This document shows, in pieces, positions 1 to 5,408 of a DNA stretch of 18,002 nucleotides (its first letter is position 1; every line of letters begins with the position of its first letter). A program made the position numbers and the translations under genes. The notes beneath the pieces were generated by a model. That model made no database searches and had not been told where the DNA came from. It was given only the letters and a program-made list of their open reading frames with translations. Origin of the DNA: Sphingomonas sp. GTDB taxonomy: Bacteria > Pseudomonadota > Alphaproteobacteria > Sphingomonadales > Sphingomonadaceae. Location of the stretch: contig JAICVC010000028.1 of assembly GCA_025935515.1 (NCBI GenBank), positions 1 to 18,002 on the forward strand. The letters are read 5' to 3'.

Positions 1-903
1 ATCTTCCGCTTCTTCACCCAGGCCGACGTCGAGGTGCAGGATTGCTACCACGACAAATACGGCCGCGTGTTCAAGCCGACCGAGATCAAGATGATGCTGA
101 CCGCTTTCTCCAACATGGAGACGGTGCACATCGCCGCTTACTCGCACCTCCTCGACACCATCGGCATGCCCGAGAGCGAGTACAGCGCCTTCCTCCAGTA
201 CAAGGAGATGAAGGACAAGCACGATTATCTGCAGCAGTTCGGCGTCGATACCGACGAGGACATCGCCAAGACGCTCGCCATGTTCGGCGGCTTCACCGAG
301 GGGCTGCAGCTGTTCGCCAGCTTCGCGATGCTGATGAACTTCCCGCGCTTCAACAAGATGAAGGGCATGGGCCAGATCATCAGCTGGTCGATCCGCGACG
401 AATCGCTCCACTGCGAAGGCATCATCAAGCTGTTCCACACCTTCGTGAAGGAGCGCGACTGCCTCACCCCAGCGGTCAAGGAGGCGATCATCGACGCCTG
501 CCAGAAGACGGTGCGGCTGGAAGACGCGTTCATCGACCTCGCGTTCGAGCAGGGGCCGGTCAACGGCATGGATGCCAAGGGCATCAAGAAATACATCCGC
601 TACATCGCCGACTGGCGCCTGGGCCAATTGGGCTTCGCGCCGATCTACATGGTCGACGAGCACCCGCTCCCCTGGCTCGCCCCGCTGCTCAACGGAGTCG
701 AGCACGCCAACTTCTTCGAGACGCGGGCGACGGAATATTCAAAGGCCGCGACGCGGGGAAGCTGGAACGACGTCTGGGACAATTTCGATAGGCGGATGAA
801 GGCCAAGGCCAAGGCGGCGAACGACCCGGCGGGAGGCGATGCTGCGGCGGAAGGCGACGGCGGCCCGGACATGTTCAGCGCGGCGGGAGTGGCGGCGGAG
901 TAG
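1..903 (+). CDS. nrdB: Ribonucleoside-diphosphate reductase beta subunit (class Ia R2), 3' part
   Basis: R2 carries the diiron-tyrosyl radical that starts reduction of ribonucleotides to deoxyribonucleotides in the cytoplasm, acting with the R1 subunit NrdA. The window begins inside the gene and is open in frame from base 1. Visible signatures are the ExxH iron-ligand motif in NMETVHIAAY, with the radical tyrosine four residues after the histidine; the third glutamate in FTEGLQLF; and the second ExxH in RDESLHCEG. The conserved core runs to about base 790, followed by an Ala/Lys/Gly-rich linker and a C-terminal tail containing GGPDMFS, which in this family docks R2 onto R1. The N-terminal part, including the first metal ligand, lies outside the window. 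Codon use and GC content are typical of the host, unlike the gene immediately downstream. Confidence 0.96.
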   Translation: MFRFFTQADVEVQDCYHDKYGRVFKPTEIKMMLTAFSNMETVHIAAYSHLLDTIGMPESEYSAFLQYKEMKDKHDYLQQFGVDTDEDIAKTLAMFGGFTEGLQLFASFAMLMNFPRFNKMKGMGQIISWSIRDESLHCEGIIKLFHTFVKERDCLTPAVKEAIIDACQKTVRLEDAFIDLAFEQGPVNGMDAKGIKKYIRYIADWRLGQLGFAPIYMVDEHPLPWLAPLLNGVEHANFFETRATEYSKAATRGSWNDVWDNFDRRMKAKAKAANDPAGGDAAAEGDGGPDMFSAAGVAAE

Positions 904-906
904 GCA

Positions 907-1820
907 ATGAAACTCGTCGATTTACCTTTCTTTGTAGAGCTCGGGGCTCGACTTGAAGAGGCGTCGACCCTCGATCCGCAAGGCCGACTCTTCGACGCTT
1001 ACATCAAGCTATATCCCCTCCGCCAAACGCTTGAGAGACTGTCCTCGGGCGAGCACGTGCAACTGTCGGCGACGACGCACGATCTTGCATCTCTCAAAAC
1101 GGCCATAGATGGTTTCTTCAGGCGCCACTTCCAGGATGAGCAGGCAGGTGGCAGGGCCCGGACGACGACGCCCGCAGCCAGTTCGAGCTGTCCTCGGTGG
1201 CTACATCCATCGGCCAGTTTCGTACGGTCCTAATCGCTGACCTTCGTACGGTCGCAAGCTTCCGCGTCATAACTGCTGGAATATTTGACGTGAATAAGCT
1301 CGTGAACTGCGCACACCGAGCCTTGCCCGAGACCACGCGCGAAAAACTATCCGCCGAAGCGCTCGCGGAGTTGGATGCGTCAGGGAAGTGCCTTGCCTTT
1401 AACTTGCCCACCGCGTCCGGCTTTCACGCCATGCGAGCCGTGGAACGCGTAATTAAATCCTACCTTGGCCTCTTTTTTTCGCAGAAGGAAATTCAAGGTT
1501 GGCGAAATTGGGGCCAGTACCTGAAGGCTCTCGAGAAGGCGACAGATGGAGATCAGACTCTGAAGCCCTCCCAGGAAGCAATTGCGCTGCTTCGGCAGAT
1601 TAAGGACATCTACCGGAATCCCGTGATTCATCCCGACCGGGTTCTCTCTGCTGAAGAAGCCGATACCCTGTTCCACGGCACTCTGGCCGCGATCAACAGG
1701 ATTGGATTTGAGTTGTCAGGCAATCAGCAGAAGCTGCCCGGACTGGGTTTGTTAGGCATGCTTCGTGGACAGCCTGTGGGCGCAGGTGCGGCTGCATTGT
1801 TGGGAGAGGCGGCCGCGTAA
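907..1820 (+). pseudogene. HEPN-motif protein gene interrupted by an apparent frameshift
   Basis: Two open frames belong together. Frame 1 runs from ATG 907 (three bases after the nrdB stop, with GGAG inside the end of nrdB as a likely RBS) and reads convincingly to about base 1145. Frame 3 is open from 1140 and reads GPDDDARSQFELSS into a long helical protein ending at the TAA before 1821. One base lost, or two gained, near 1145-1160 would join them into about 304 residues. The C-terminal half contains RNPVIH (bases 1614-1631), which fits the R-polar-x3-H catalytic motif of HEPN domains, often RNases in toxin, abortive-infection and CRISPR-linked systems. It is preceded by helical segments such as FHAMRAVERVIKSYLG, in keeping with the all-helical fold. 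The N-terminal half is not recognised. Base composition is lower in GC than nrdB, with runs such as seven T near 1470, suggesting acquisition. A sequencing error is an alternative to real inactivation; the 3' piece alone could start at GTG 1197. Confidence 0.68.
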
Positions 1821-1830
1821 GTGCGGGTTC

Positions 1831-1890
1831 CTGACCACGGACTTGATCGGGAGTCCAGCTTAACCTCTACTGCGGGCGCCGGATCACGGG
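1831..1890. repeat. Degenerate copy of the CCCCGGA palindromic repeat element
   Basis: This gap holds a decayed version of the element at 2908-2972. Both share GGACTTGATC, GTCC, GCTT, CTCTACTG (TTCTACTG in the other copy) and CGGATC in the same order and spacing. The palindrome arms here carry mismatches. The copy ends directly before the GGGGGGA that serves as RBS for the next gene. Confidence 0.65.
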
Positions 1891-1902
1891 ATGGGGGGAT
1901 TT

Positions 1903-2358
1903 ATGCGTGCCAAAATCTTAGTACCATGCGCTGTCGCGCTCATTCTCGCTGTAGGTCACCCTGCCTCGGCTCAACACTCAAACGCCGCTTCTAGTGTGCG
2001 CCTGCCTGACTTCGCAGGCCGCGATAAGCAGTTCGCTTACCTCAGAACGAGAATCCTTGCCGCTATGAAGGAGGGAGCCAACTTCGCCGGCCACTACACG
2101 ATCCTGACGATCGGCTGCGGCACTGGCTGCACCTACAACCTTATATTGGACCGGAAGACTGGAGCGGTCGGTGAACTTCCGTACGGTGGAGAGCAGCAAC
2201 AACAACTGAAGTTGCGCTACGGACTGAAAAGCAACTTACTTGGAGCTACCTGGTTCGACGGCGATCTTTGCGTGGAGCAGCAGGCGAAGTGGAACGGCAT
2301 GGCGTTCGAGATTTCAAACTCTCCCAGTGGTCGACCCGAGGAGGTTTGTCGCGGTTAG
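1903..2358 (+). CDS. Small exported protein with a conserved NFAGHY / GCGTGC core
   Basis: The protein has 151 residues. ATG 1903 is preferred over ATG 1891 because GGGGGGA sits just upstream and the product then opens with a clean signal peptide: MRAK, a hydrophobic stretch, then PASA before QHSN as the likely cleavage site. The mature part contains ANFAGHYTI followed by IGCGTGCTY. I recognise this pattern from small periplasmic proteins of proteobacteria with no established function. Four cysteines in the mature region (two in GCGTGC, one in DLCVEQ, one at the C-terminus in EEVCRG) are compatible with disulfides in an exported protein. It stands alone: a repeat precedes it and a decayed opposite-strand gene follows. 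The lower GC content matches the neighbouring broken HEPN gene, so it may belong to the same acquired segment. Confidence 0.8.
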   Translation: MRAKILVPCAVALILAVGHPASAQHSNAASSVRLPDFAGRDKQFAYLRTRILAAMKEGANFAGHYTILTIGCGTGCTYNLILDRKTGAVGELPYGGEQQQQLKLRYGLKSNLLGATWFDGDLCVEQQAKWNGMAFEISNSPSGRPEEVCRG

Positions 2359-2427
2359 TCGCTACCTTGGCAAGACGTCACGGTAAATCCGCAAATCGGT
2401 TACAGGCAATAGTGCACTAATCGTACG

Positions 2428-2670
2428 TCAGCCAATCAGCCGATACGTCCCTCGGTCATCGACAAACTCGAGCACGCCTGCATCGCGCAGCTGTTGAAGC
2501 TCGCGGCTGAGTGTCTGGTGCGGCGTTTCGCCTTCTTGAGTCCGTCTCGCTCACGATCCGGTTCATTTCGGCGTCCTTAAGCTCCTGACGCGTGAACACC
2601 GGTCGCCGGTGCTGTCGACATGGCGCCGCACCGCTTCTTCCACCACTTCGGACCAATCCCGTCCCGTCAT
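2428..2670 (-). pseudogene. Decayed winged-helix-type gene with two frameshifts
   Basis: Reading the minus strand from ATG 2670 (GGAG about nine bases upstream) gives MTGRDWSEVVEEAVRRHVDS for 24 residues. Sense continues in a second frame as VFTRQELKDAEMNRIVSETD, and then in a third frame as GETPHQTLSRELQQLRDAG and EFVDDRGTYRLIG, ending at TGA 2428. No single frame spans the gene, so two indels (near 2609 and near 2535) are needed to restore about 80 residues. The final segment, P-x-QTLSR-x-LQxLRDxG followed by an aromatic-rich beta wing ending in YRL, resembles the C-terminal winged-helix domain found on some restriction and Dam-replacing endonucleases. That assignment comes from memory of the pattern. 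Divergent from the zinc-ribbon gene at 2709. It is probably a leftover of a mobile or restriction-type locus. Confidence 0.7.
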
Positions 2671-2708
2671 CGATTGGATCTCCTGTTCGGCAATGGCAGA
2701 CTAGCCGC

Positions 2709-2906
2709 ATGACAGAGACCCGCAAGCGCGTGACATATCTGTGCGAACGATGCGGGTCAGACCTGGTGACGCTCGATGCCTGGGCGGAGTGGAATGTCGA
2801 TCAGCAAGAATGGGTGCTCGGCACCACCTACGATCACACCTTCTGTCACAAATGCGAAGGCGAAACGCACCTCGTCGAAGTCGAACTCGCGGCTGCTTCC
2901 TCTTAA
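2709..2906 (+). CDS. Small zinc-ribbon-like protein
   Basis: The protein has 65 residues starting at ATG 2709, a start chosen because the cysteine pattern follows at once and upstream codons in this frame do not look like protein. Two CxxC pairs, C12-C15 (CERC) and C46-C49 (CHKC), sit about 31 residues apart, the usual layout of a four-cysteine zinc ribbon. The segment between them is Trp/Asp-rich (DAWAEWNV, EWVLGT). The function is unknown; similar orphan mini zinc ribbons are common in sphingomonads, which is recollection only. No strong Shine-Dalgarno sequence is visible. It is divergent from the decayed gene at 2428-2670, with 38 bp between the starts, and a palindromic repeat begins two bases after its stop, where it could act as a 3' hairpin. 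Confidence 0.78.
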   Translation: MTETRKRVTYLCERCGSDLVTLDAWAEWNVDQQEWVLGTTYDHTFCHKCEGETHLVEVELAAASS

Positions 2907-2907
2907 T

Positions 2908-2972
2908 CGTCACCCCGGACTTGATCCGGGGTCCCGCTTCCCTTCTACTGACTTCCGGATCGCGGCAGGGTG
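2908..2972. repeat. Palindromic repeat element (CCCCGGA-cttga-TCCGGGG type)
   Basis: A perfect 7-bp palindrome (arms 2913-2919 and 2925-2931, 5-nt loop) lies in a longer element whose first 24 bases are identical to 3987-4010. A degenerate copy lies at 1831-1890. This kind of interspersed palindrome is widespread in alphaproteobacterial genomes and translates as HPGLDPGS in one frame. The 3' end supplies CAGGG, the likely RBS of the next gene. Confidence 0.8.
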
Positions 2973-2978
2973 ACTGTG

Positions 2979-3338
2979 ATGCGTAAGACAATTTTGCTTG
3001 CGACGTTGTTGAGTTTGGGCAGCTCCACGGATGCGACCAGCCTCAAAGATTTTTGGTCGTCACGGGCGCCCGATGATCCCCATTTCCAGAGCGCCAAGTC
3101 GAGTCTCGCTCTTGAACTGTGCATCGCACTCGAAGTCAGCGAGAAGGTCGGCGTTCCGAACATAATCCACGGCGATGGCGAGACAATAATCACGGGCATG
3201 ATCAGCGGTATATCGGCGCAACCCGTAGCCGGTGCTCGCATCGTCGATCACGGCGCCACTCGAGAAGTCTTCGTCGGTGCTCTTCACACGGGAGGTTTCA
3301 GGGACAAGGTGAGCGTCCTCGTCCAGCGCTGCATCTAG
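2979..3338 (+). CDS. Small exported protein of unknown function
   Basis: The protein has 119 residues. ATG 2979 is chosen over GTG 2970 because it lies about eight bases after AGGG and gives a normal signal peptide (MRKTILLATLLSLGSS, with likely cleavage in the STDATS region). The mature part has no motif I recognise. It carries two cysteines (ALELCIALE and the C-terminal QRCI) that could pair after export, and an acidic and glycine-rich middle (HGDGETIITGMISG). The gene begins immediately after a palindromic repeat that seems to provide its RBS, the same arrangement seen at 1831-1903. It ends 10 bp before the convergent end of the nuclease gene at 3349, leaving no room for separate terminators. 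Confidence 0.72.
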   Translation: MRKTILLATLLSLGSSTDATSLKDFWSSRAPDDPHFQSAKSSLALELCIALEVSEKVGVPNIIHGDGETIITGMISGISAQPVAGARIVDHGATREVFVGALHTGGFRDKVSVLVQRCI

Positions 3339-3348
3339 CGGGGTTGAA

Positions 3349-3939
3349 TCAGCACCAACTCCGCCGGCCGCTCCCATATTCCCGCGCGACGCCCGCCGAG
3401 ACCATCGCCTCGCCGACATCCTCGCCGTTGACCGCCACGTTCCGGAGCAGCCGCCCGTAGCGGTCGCGATTGCGGTCGATGCCCGTCATCGTCACCGCGC
3501 CGCTGTTGAGCAGGCCGTGCAGCCGCTCGGTCGCCTGGTTGCCGAGCGCCAGCTCGGACTGGCAGCCGTAATCGTGCGTCTCGGGCGCATCGATGCCGGC
3601 GATCCGCACCTTGTCGCCGTTCAGGTAGAAGGTGTCGCCGTCGACCACGCAATTGGTCCGGCCGCCCCACTTGCAATAGCCGAAGGCGACCCGGACGGCG
3701 TCAGCACGAGCATTGTCATTGCGAGCGCCGGAGGCGCGCGGCAATCCAGACTGGATCGCGTCGCTGACGCTCGCGATGACGGAGCCTCGATTGAGGCCAA
3801 CCGCCACACCCGCACACGCCGCGGCCGCCAGCACCACAGCGACCGTCGTGCCCGATAAATCGGATTGCCGTCGCCGAACGGGCGGAGGGTAACTATTCGC
3901 TCGTGCCCACGTGCGGTCGGGTTTCCAATGCCTGCTCAC
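3349..3939 (-). CDS. Membrane-anchored staphylococcal-nuclease-like protein (intact active site)
   Basis: The protein has 196 residues from a GTG start, supported by MSRHWKP matching MSKHWNP at the start of the paralog at 4827-5408. Layout: a basic N-terminus, one membrane helix (about residues 31-50, TTVAVVLAAAACAGVAVGL), a 22-residue insertion derived from a palindromic element (54-75), then a thermonuclease (SNase, TNase) domain from about 86 to the end. Expected active-site residues are present: VVDGDT (D102), R112 and D117/E120 in VRIAGIDAPET, and R163 in RDRYGRLLR. These correspond to D21, R35, D40, E43 and R87 of the staphylococcal enzyme, which cleaves DNA and RNA using Ca2+. The domain probably faces the periplasm. 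C89, C97, C126 and C196 could form disulfides. The upstream RBS is weak. Confidence 0.9.
   Translation of the reverse strand: MSRHWKPDRTWARANSYPPPVRRRQSDLSGTTVAVVLAAAACAGVAVGLNRGSVIASVSDAIQSGLPRASGARNDNARADAVRVAFGYCKWGGRTNCVVDGDTFYLNGDKVRIAGIDAPETHDYGCQSELALGNQATERLHGLLNSGAVTMTGIDRNRDRYGRLLRNVAVNGEDVGEAMVSAGVAREYGSGRRSWC
3715..3780. repeat. 66-bp palindromic repeat inserted in frame in a nuclease gene
   Basis: The element has 13-bp terminal inverted repeats (GTCATTGCGAGCG at 3715-3727 and CGCTCGCGATGAC at 3768-3780, one mismatch) and an internal palindrome ATCCAG-A-CTGGAT (3744-3756). Its length is exactly 22 codons. On the minus strand it encodes residues 54-75 of the nuclease at 3349-3939, starting VIASVSDAIQSG and ending ARND. 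A relative of its left half lies at 10792-10835. Confidence 0.88.
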
Positions 3940-3986
3940 CCGCGCGGCCTAACCCGCGAGCACTTACCTTCCGGTTAGCGCGCGCT

Positions 3987-4010
3987 CGTCACCCCGGACT
4001 TGATCCGGGG
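3987..4010. repeat. Second exact copy of the CCCCGGA palindrome
   Basis: These 24 bases are identical to 2908-2931, with perfect arms CCCCGGA (3992-3998) and TCCGGGG (4004-4010) around CTTGA. After it the sequence diverges from the other copy. A short tandem CGCCTTCG CGCCTTCG follows at about 4024-4039. The 3940-4083 interval otherwise shows no gene I can support. Confidence 0.85.
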
Positions 4011-4083
4011 CCTGGCTTCTCCGCGCCTTCGCGCCTTCGCGTGAAACCCGGCTTCGCCGCCGCGTTTCATTCCGCCACCCAAT

Positions 4084-4112
4084 TTGAAAAAACGGGCGTC
4101 GGCGTGCTACCT
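4084..4112 (+). promoter_or_regulatory. Candidate sigma-70 promoter for the small-ORF cassette
   Basis: TTGAAA (4084-4089), a 17-nt spacer and CTACCT (4107-4112) fit the alphaproteobacterial housekeeping pattern. Initiation near 4119 would leave a leader of roughly 77 nt before the ATG at 4196. The call rests on motif match only. Confidence 0.4.
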
Positions 4113-4136
4113 GCCGTCACCGCACACAATTTTTCC

Positions 4137-4179
4137 GTAAGCCTCGTGCGGCTGAGAGACCCCAAGCGCTCCCGCTTAC
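4137..4179 (+). promoter_or_regulatory. Leader hairpin upstream of the coupled small ORFs
   Basis: GTAAGC (4137-4142) pairs perfectly with GCTTAC (4174-4179) around a 31-nt GC-rich interior. It stops two bases short of the AAGGGAG RBS at 4183-4189, so folding could affect ribosome access. The function is unknown. Confidence 0.4.
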
Positions 4180-4195
4180 AAGAAGGGAGACCTGG

Positions 4196-4282
4196 ATGGT
4201 TCTCGACCACTTTTATCGCCTGCACCAAATCCAATCGCTGCTGCGCGCAAATGCGTCCCGACCGGCGGGAGCCGTCGCATGA
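4196..4282 (+). CDS. 28-residue small protein or leader peptide
   Basis: ATG 4196 follows an excellent Shine-Dalgarno sequence (AAGGGAG at 4183-4189), the best RBS in this part of the window. The 28-codon frame begins MVLDHFYRLHQIQSLLRA and ends in TGA 4280-4282. Its stop overlaps the ATG of the next ORF as ATGA, the classic arrangement for translational coupling. The N-terminal half could form an amphipathic helix (hydrophobic V, L, F, L, I, L, L against H, R, Q). It is too short to classify. It could be a functional microprotein or a leader whose translation opens the downstream ORF. It has no arrest motif or codon run that would mark a classic attenuator peptide. Confidence 0.58.
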   Translation: MVLDHFYRLHQIQSLLRANASRPAGAVA

Positions 4283-4503
4283 ACCCCCGAGAGCTATTCG
4301 TCTCTCTCGCGCAAGCCACCGTGGAGAGGCGCTGCCTTGACGCCCATGTCGGCATTTCCGCGCTCGAAAGCCTGGCCTCGGGCGGCACGCGCCTCGTCTG
4401 CATGAGCGGCAGCGGCGCTGAAGCAATGCGCAAGAAGTTCAAGGGCCATCTCATCAAGACCCCCGTCGTCCGCCGCCCCTACCGGCCGAAAACCCGACGA
4501 TAG
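4279..4503 (+). CDS. 74-residue basic protein, unknown function, coupled to the 28-aa ORF
   Basis: It starts at ATG 4279 inside the stop of the upstream 28-aa ORF (ATGA overlap) and has no independent RBS of note, so it probably depends on re-initiation. The sequence begins MNPRELFVSLAQATVERR, has a Ser/Gly-rich centre (SLASGGTRLVCMSGSGAEAM) and ends in a strongly basic tail (KKFKGHLIK, then RRPYRPKTRR). The net positive charge and small size would suit a nucleic-acid or ribosome-associated protein, but no family is recognised. Both members of the pair lie between two paralogous nuclease genes on the opposite strand. The sensible start, RBS of the pair and overlap argue for real coding; homologs with the same pairing would settle it. 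Confidence 0.6.
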   Translation: MNPRELFVSLAQATVERRCLDAHVGISALESLASGGTRLVCMSGSGAEAMRKKFKGHLIKTPVVRRPYRPKTRR

Positions 4504-4534
4504 GGGACCCCGCCGGGGCGTTCCCGCGCGAAAC

Positions 4535-4563
4535 TGCTGTCCTACAGCATCCACCGTGCTGTA
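4535..4563. promoter_or_regulatory. Triple TGCTGT/ACAGCA inverted half-sites
   Basis: Three half-sites lie in a row: TGCTGT (4535-4540), TACAGCA (4543-4549) and TGCTGTA (4557-4563). The middle one can pair with either neighbour, giving a tight 3-nt-loop hairpin or a perfect 7-bp stem with a 7-nt loop. They lie about 40-65 bp ahead of the ATG at 4601, suiting an operator or an RNA switch between two hairpins. Confidence 0.5.
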
Positions 4564-4600
4564 ACTGGTGCGACTCCTTGCAACCCAACGGAGTCCCCCA

Positions 4601-4744
4601 ATGTCCCGTACGCTCAAGGTCGTTCAGAACGACACCGAGCTCATCCCGCCGCCCACGCTGCTGGACTTCACTCCGGTCCCGACCCGCAAGCGCCACGCTA
4701 TATCGACCAGCGCCTCGGCAAGGTCGCTCCGGAGGAGGGGATAA
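4601..4744 (+). pseudogene. Truncated small gene, probable remnant of a longer sphingomonad protein
   Basis: ATG 4601 follows CGGAG by seven bases. The 47-codon frame opens with MSRTLKVVQNDTELIPPPTL and TPVPTRKRH, which looks like authentic protein and recalls the start of helix-turn-helix-like proteins in sphingomonads whose sequence continues KRHDGW; that comparison is from memory. After KRHA the frame turns to Ser/Arg-rich text (ISTSASARSLRRRG) and stops. Another frame across the same bases reads YIDQRLGKVAPEEG, then RRAVNIVKFRAPGSVNFVN, more protein-like. Together these suggest an internal deletion with a frame change that joined the start of the gene to its end. It could instead be a genuine 47-aa protein. 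Triple half-sites precede it. Confidence 0.45.
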
Positions 4745-4799
4745 CGCGCGCGCGTAGGGCGGTGAACATTGTGAAGTTTCGCGCCCCAGGTAGCGTCAA

Positions 4800-4822
4800 C
4801 TTCGTCAACTTTGTTGGAGAAG
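4800..4822 (-). terminator. Weak hairpin after the second nuclease gene
   Basis: Just past the stop of the minus-strand gene at 4827, CTTC-gt-CAAC, TTT loop and GTTG-ga-GAAG form a two-part stem with an internal mismatch. It lacks a U-tract, so it is a possible 3' processing or stabilising hairpin at best. Confidence 0.25.
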
Positions 4823-4826
4823 GGCC

Positions 4827-5408
4827 TCAGCCGCACCATCCCTGCGGGTCGCCGGCCCGCCGGGCGAGGCCGCCGGCAATCATCTTTTCGCCGAGGTCGC
4901 TGCCATTCACCGTGACCGGGCGCACAGCGCGGCCGGACGGATCGCGGAACGGCTTGCCGAGGGTCACCTGGCCACTGTTGAGCCGGTCGGCGAGCCGCAC
5001 CGCCGCGTCGATGCCGCGGGTCCGCTCGTCGGCGCAGCCCCAGCCCTGGATTCGGGGTGCCTCGATGCCGGCGATCTCCACCTTCCGGCCCCGGACATAG
5101 ATCGTGTCGCCGTCGAGCACGCAATTGGGGCCGTCGGAATCATAGCACTGGCCGAACCGCCCGGCCCGTGCCGCCGCTCCCGGATCGTCCCTAGTGAAGG
5201 TCGCGACGCTGATGCCGACGACCACCACCGCGATGGCACTCGCGAACAGCACCACGCCGGTCATCCCGAACCACATTTCGCGCTCGCTCGAATAAGCGCG
5301 CTTCTTGCGCGCCGCGGGCACGTCGGCGACCAGCCGCACGGGGTCGCGCCGGATGCGCGACGGCTTCAGCTTCGCCGTATGGCGGGGAGGGTTCCAATGC
5401 TTGCTCAT
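4827..5408 (-). CDS. Membrane-anchored SNase-fold paralog with altered active site
   Basis: The protein has 193 residues from ATG 5408, overlapping the stop of the HNH gene as ATGA. The N-terminus MSKHWNP is basic and matches the paralog at 3349-3939. One membrane helix (about residues 47-69, FGMTGVVLFASAIAVVVVGI) precedes an SNase-type domain from about 84. The fold signature is kept (CVLDGDT, VEIAGIEAP, GRAVRPVTVNG), including cysteines at 88, 96, 125 and 192. Catalytic positions differ: the arginine equivalent to R35 is E111, the aspartate equivalent to D40 is E116, and the glutamate equivalent to E43 is R119; R87 is retained as R160. With the general base and the phosphate-binding arginine swapped in charge, ordinary thermonuclease activity looks unlikely. 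It may be a pseudoenzyme or a binding protein. Relaxed selection is the other explanation, though the frame is intact. Confidence 0.87.
   Translation of the reverse strand: MSKHWNPPRHTAKLKPSRIRRDPVRLVADVPAARKKRAYSSEREMWFGMTGVVLFASAIAVVVVGISVATFTRDDPGAAARAGRFGQCYDSDGPNCVLDGDTIYVRGRKVEIAGIEAPRIQGWGCADERTRGIDAAVRLADRLNSGQVTLGKPFRDPSGRAVRPVTVNGSDLGEKMIAGGLARRAGDPQGWCG

Noticed and set aside
1140..1165. Programmed -1 frameshifting in the HEPN gene (GGGCCCG looks slippery)
   Set aside because: The heptamer is in register with the downstream frame, not the upstream one, so slippage there would not produce the needed shift.
4150..4190. CTGAGA near GACCCC, as in a TPP riboswitch
   Set aside because: The remaining conserved parts of the thi box (the TGAACCTGATC-like segment and closing stem) are absent, and the downstream ORFs have no thiamine link.
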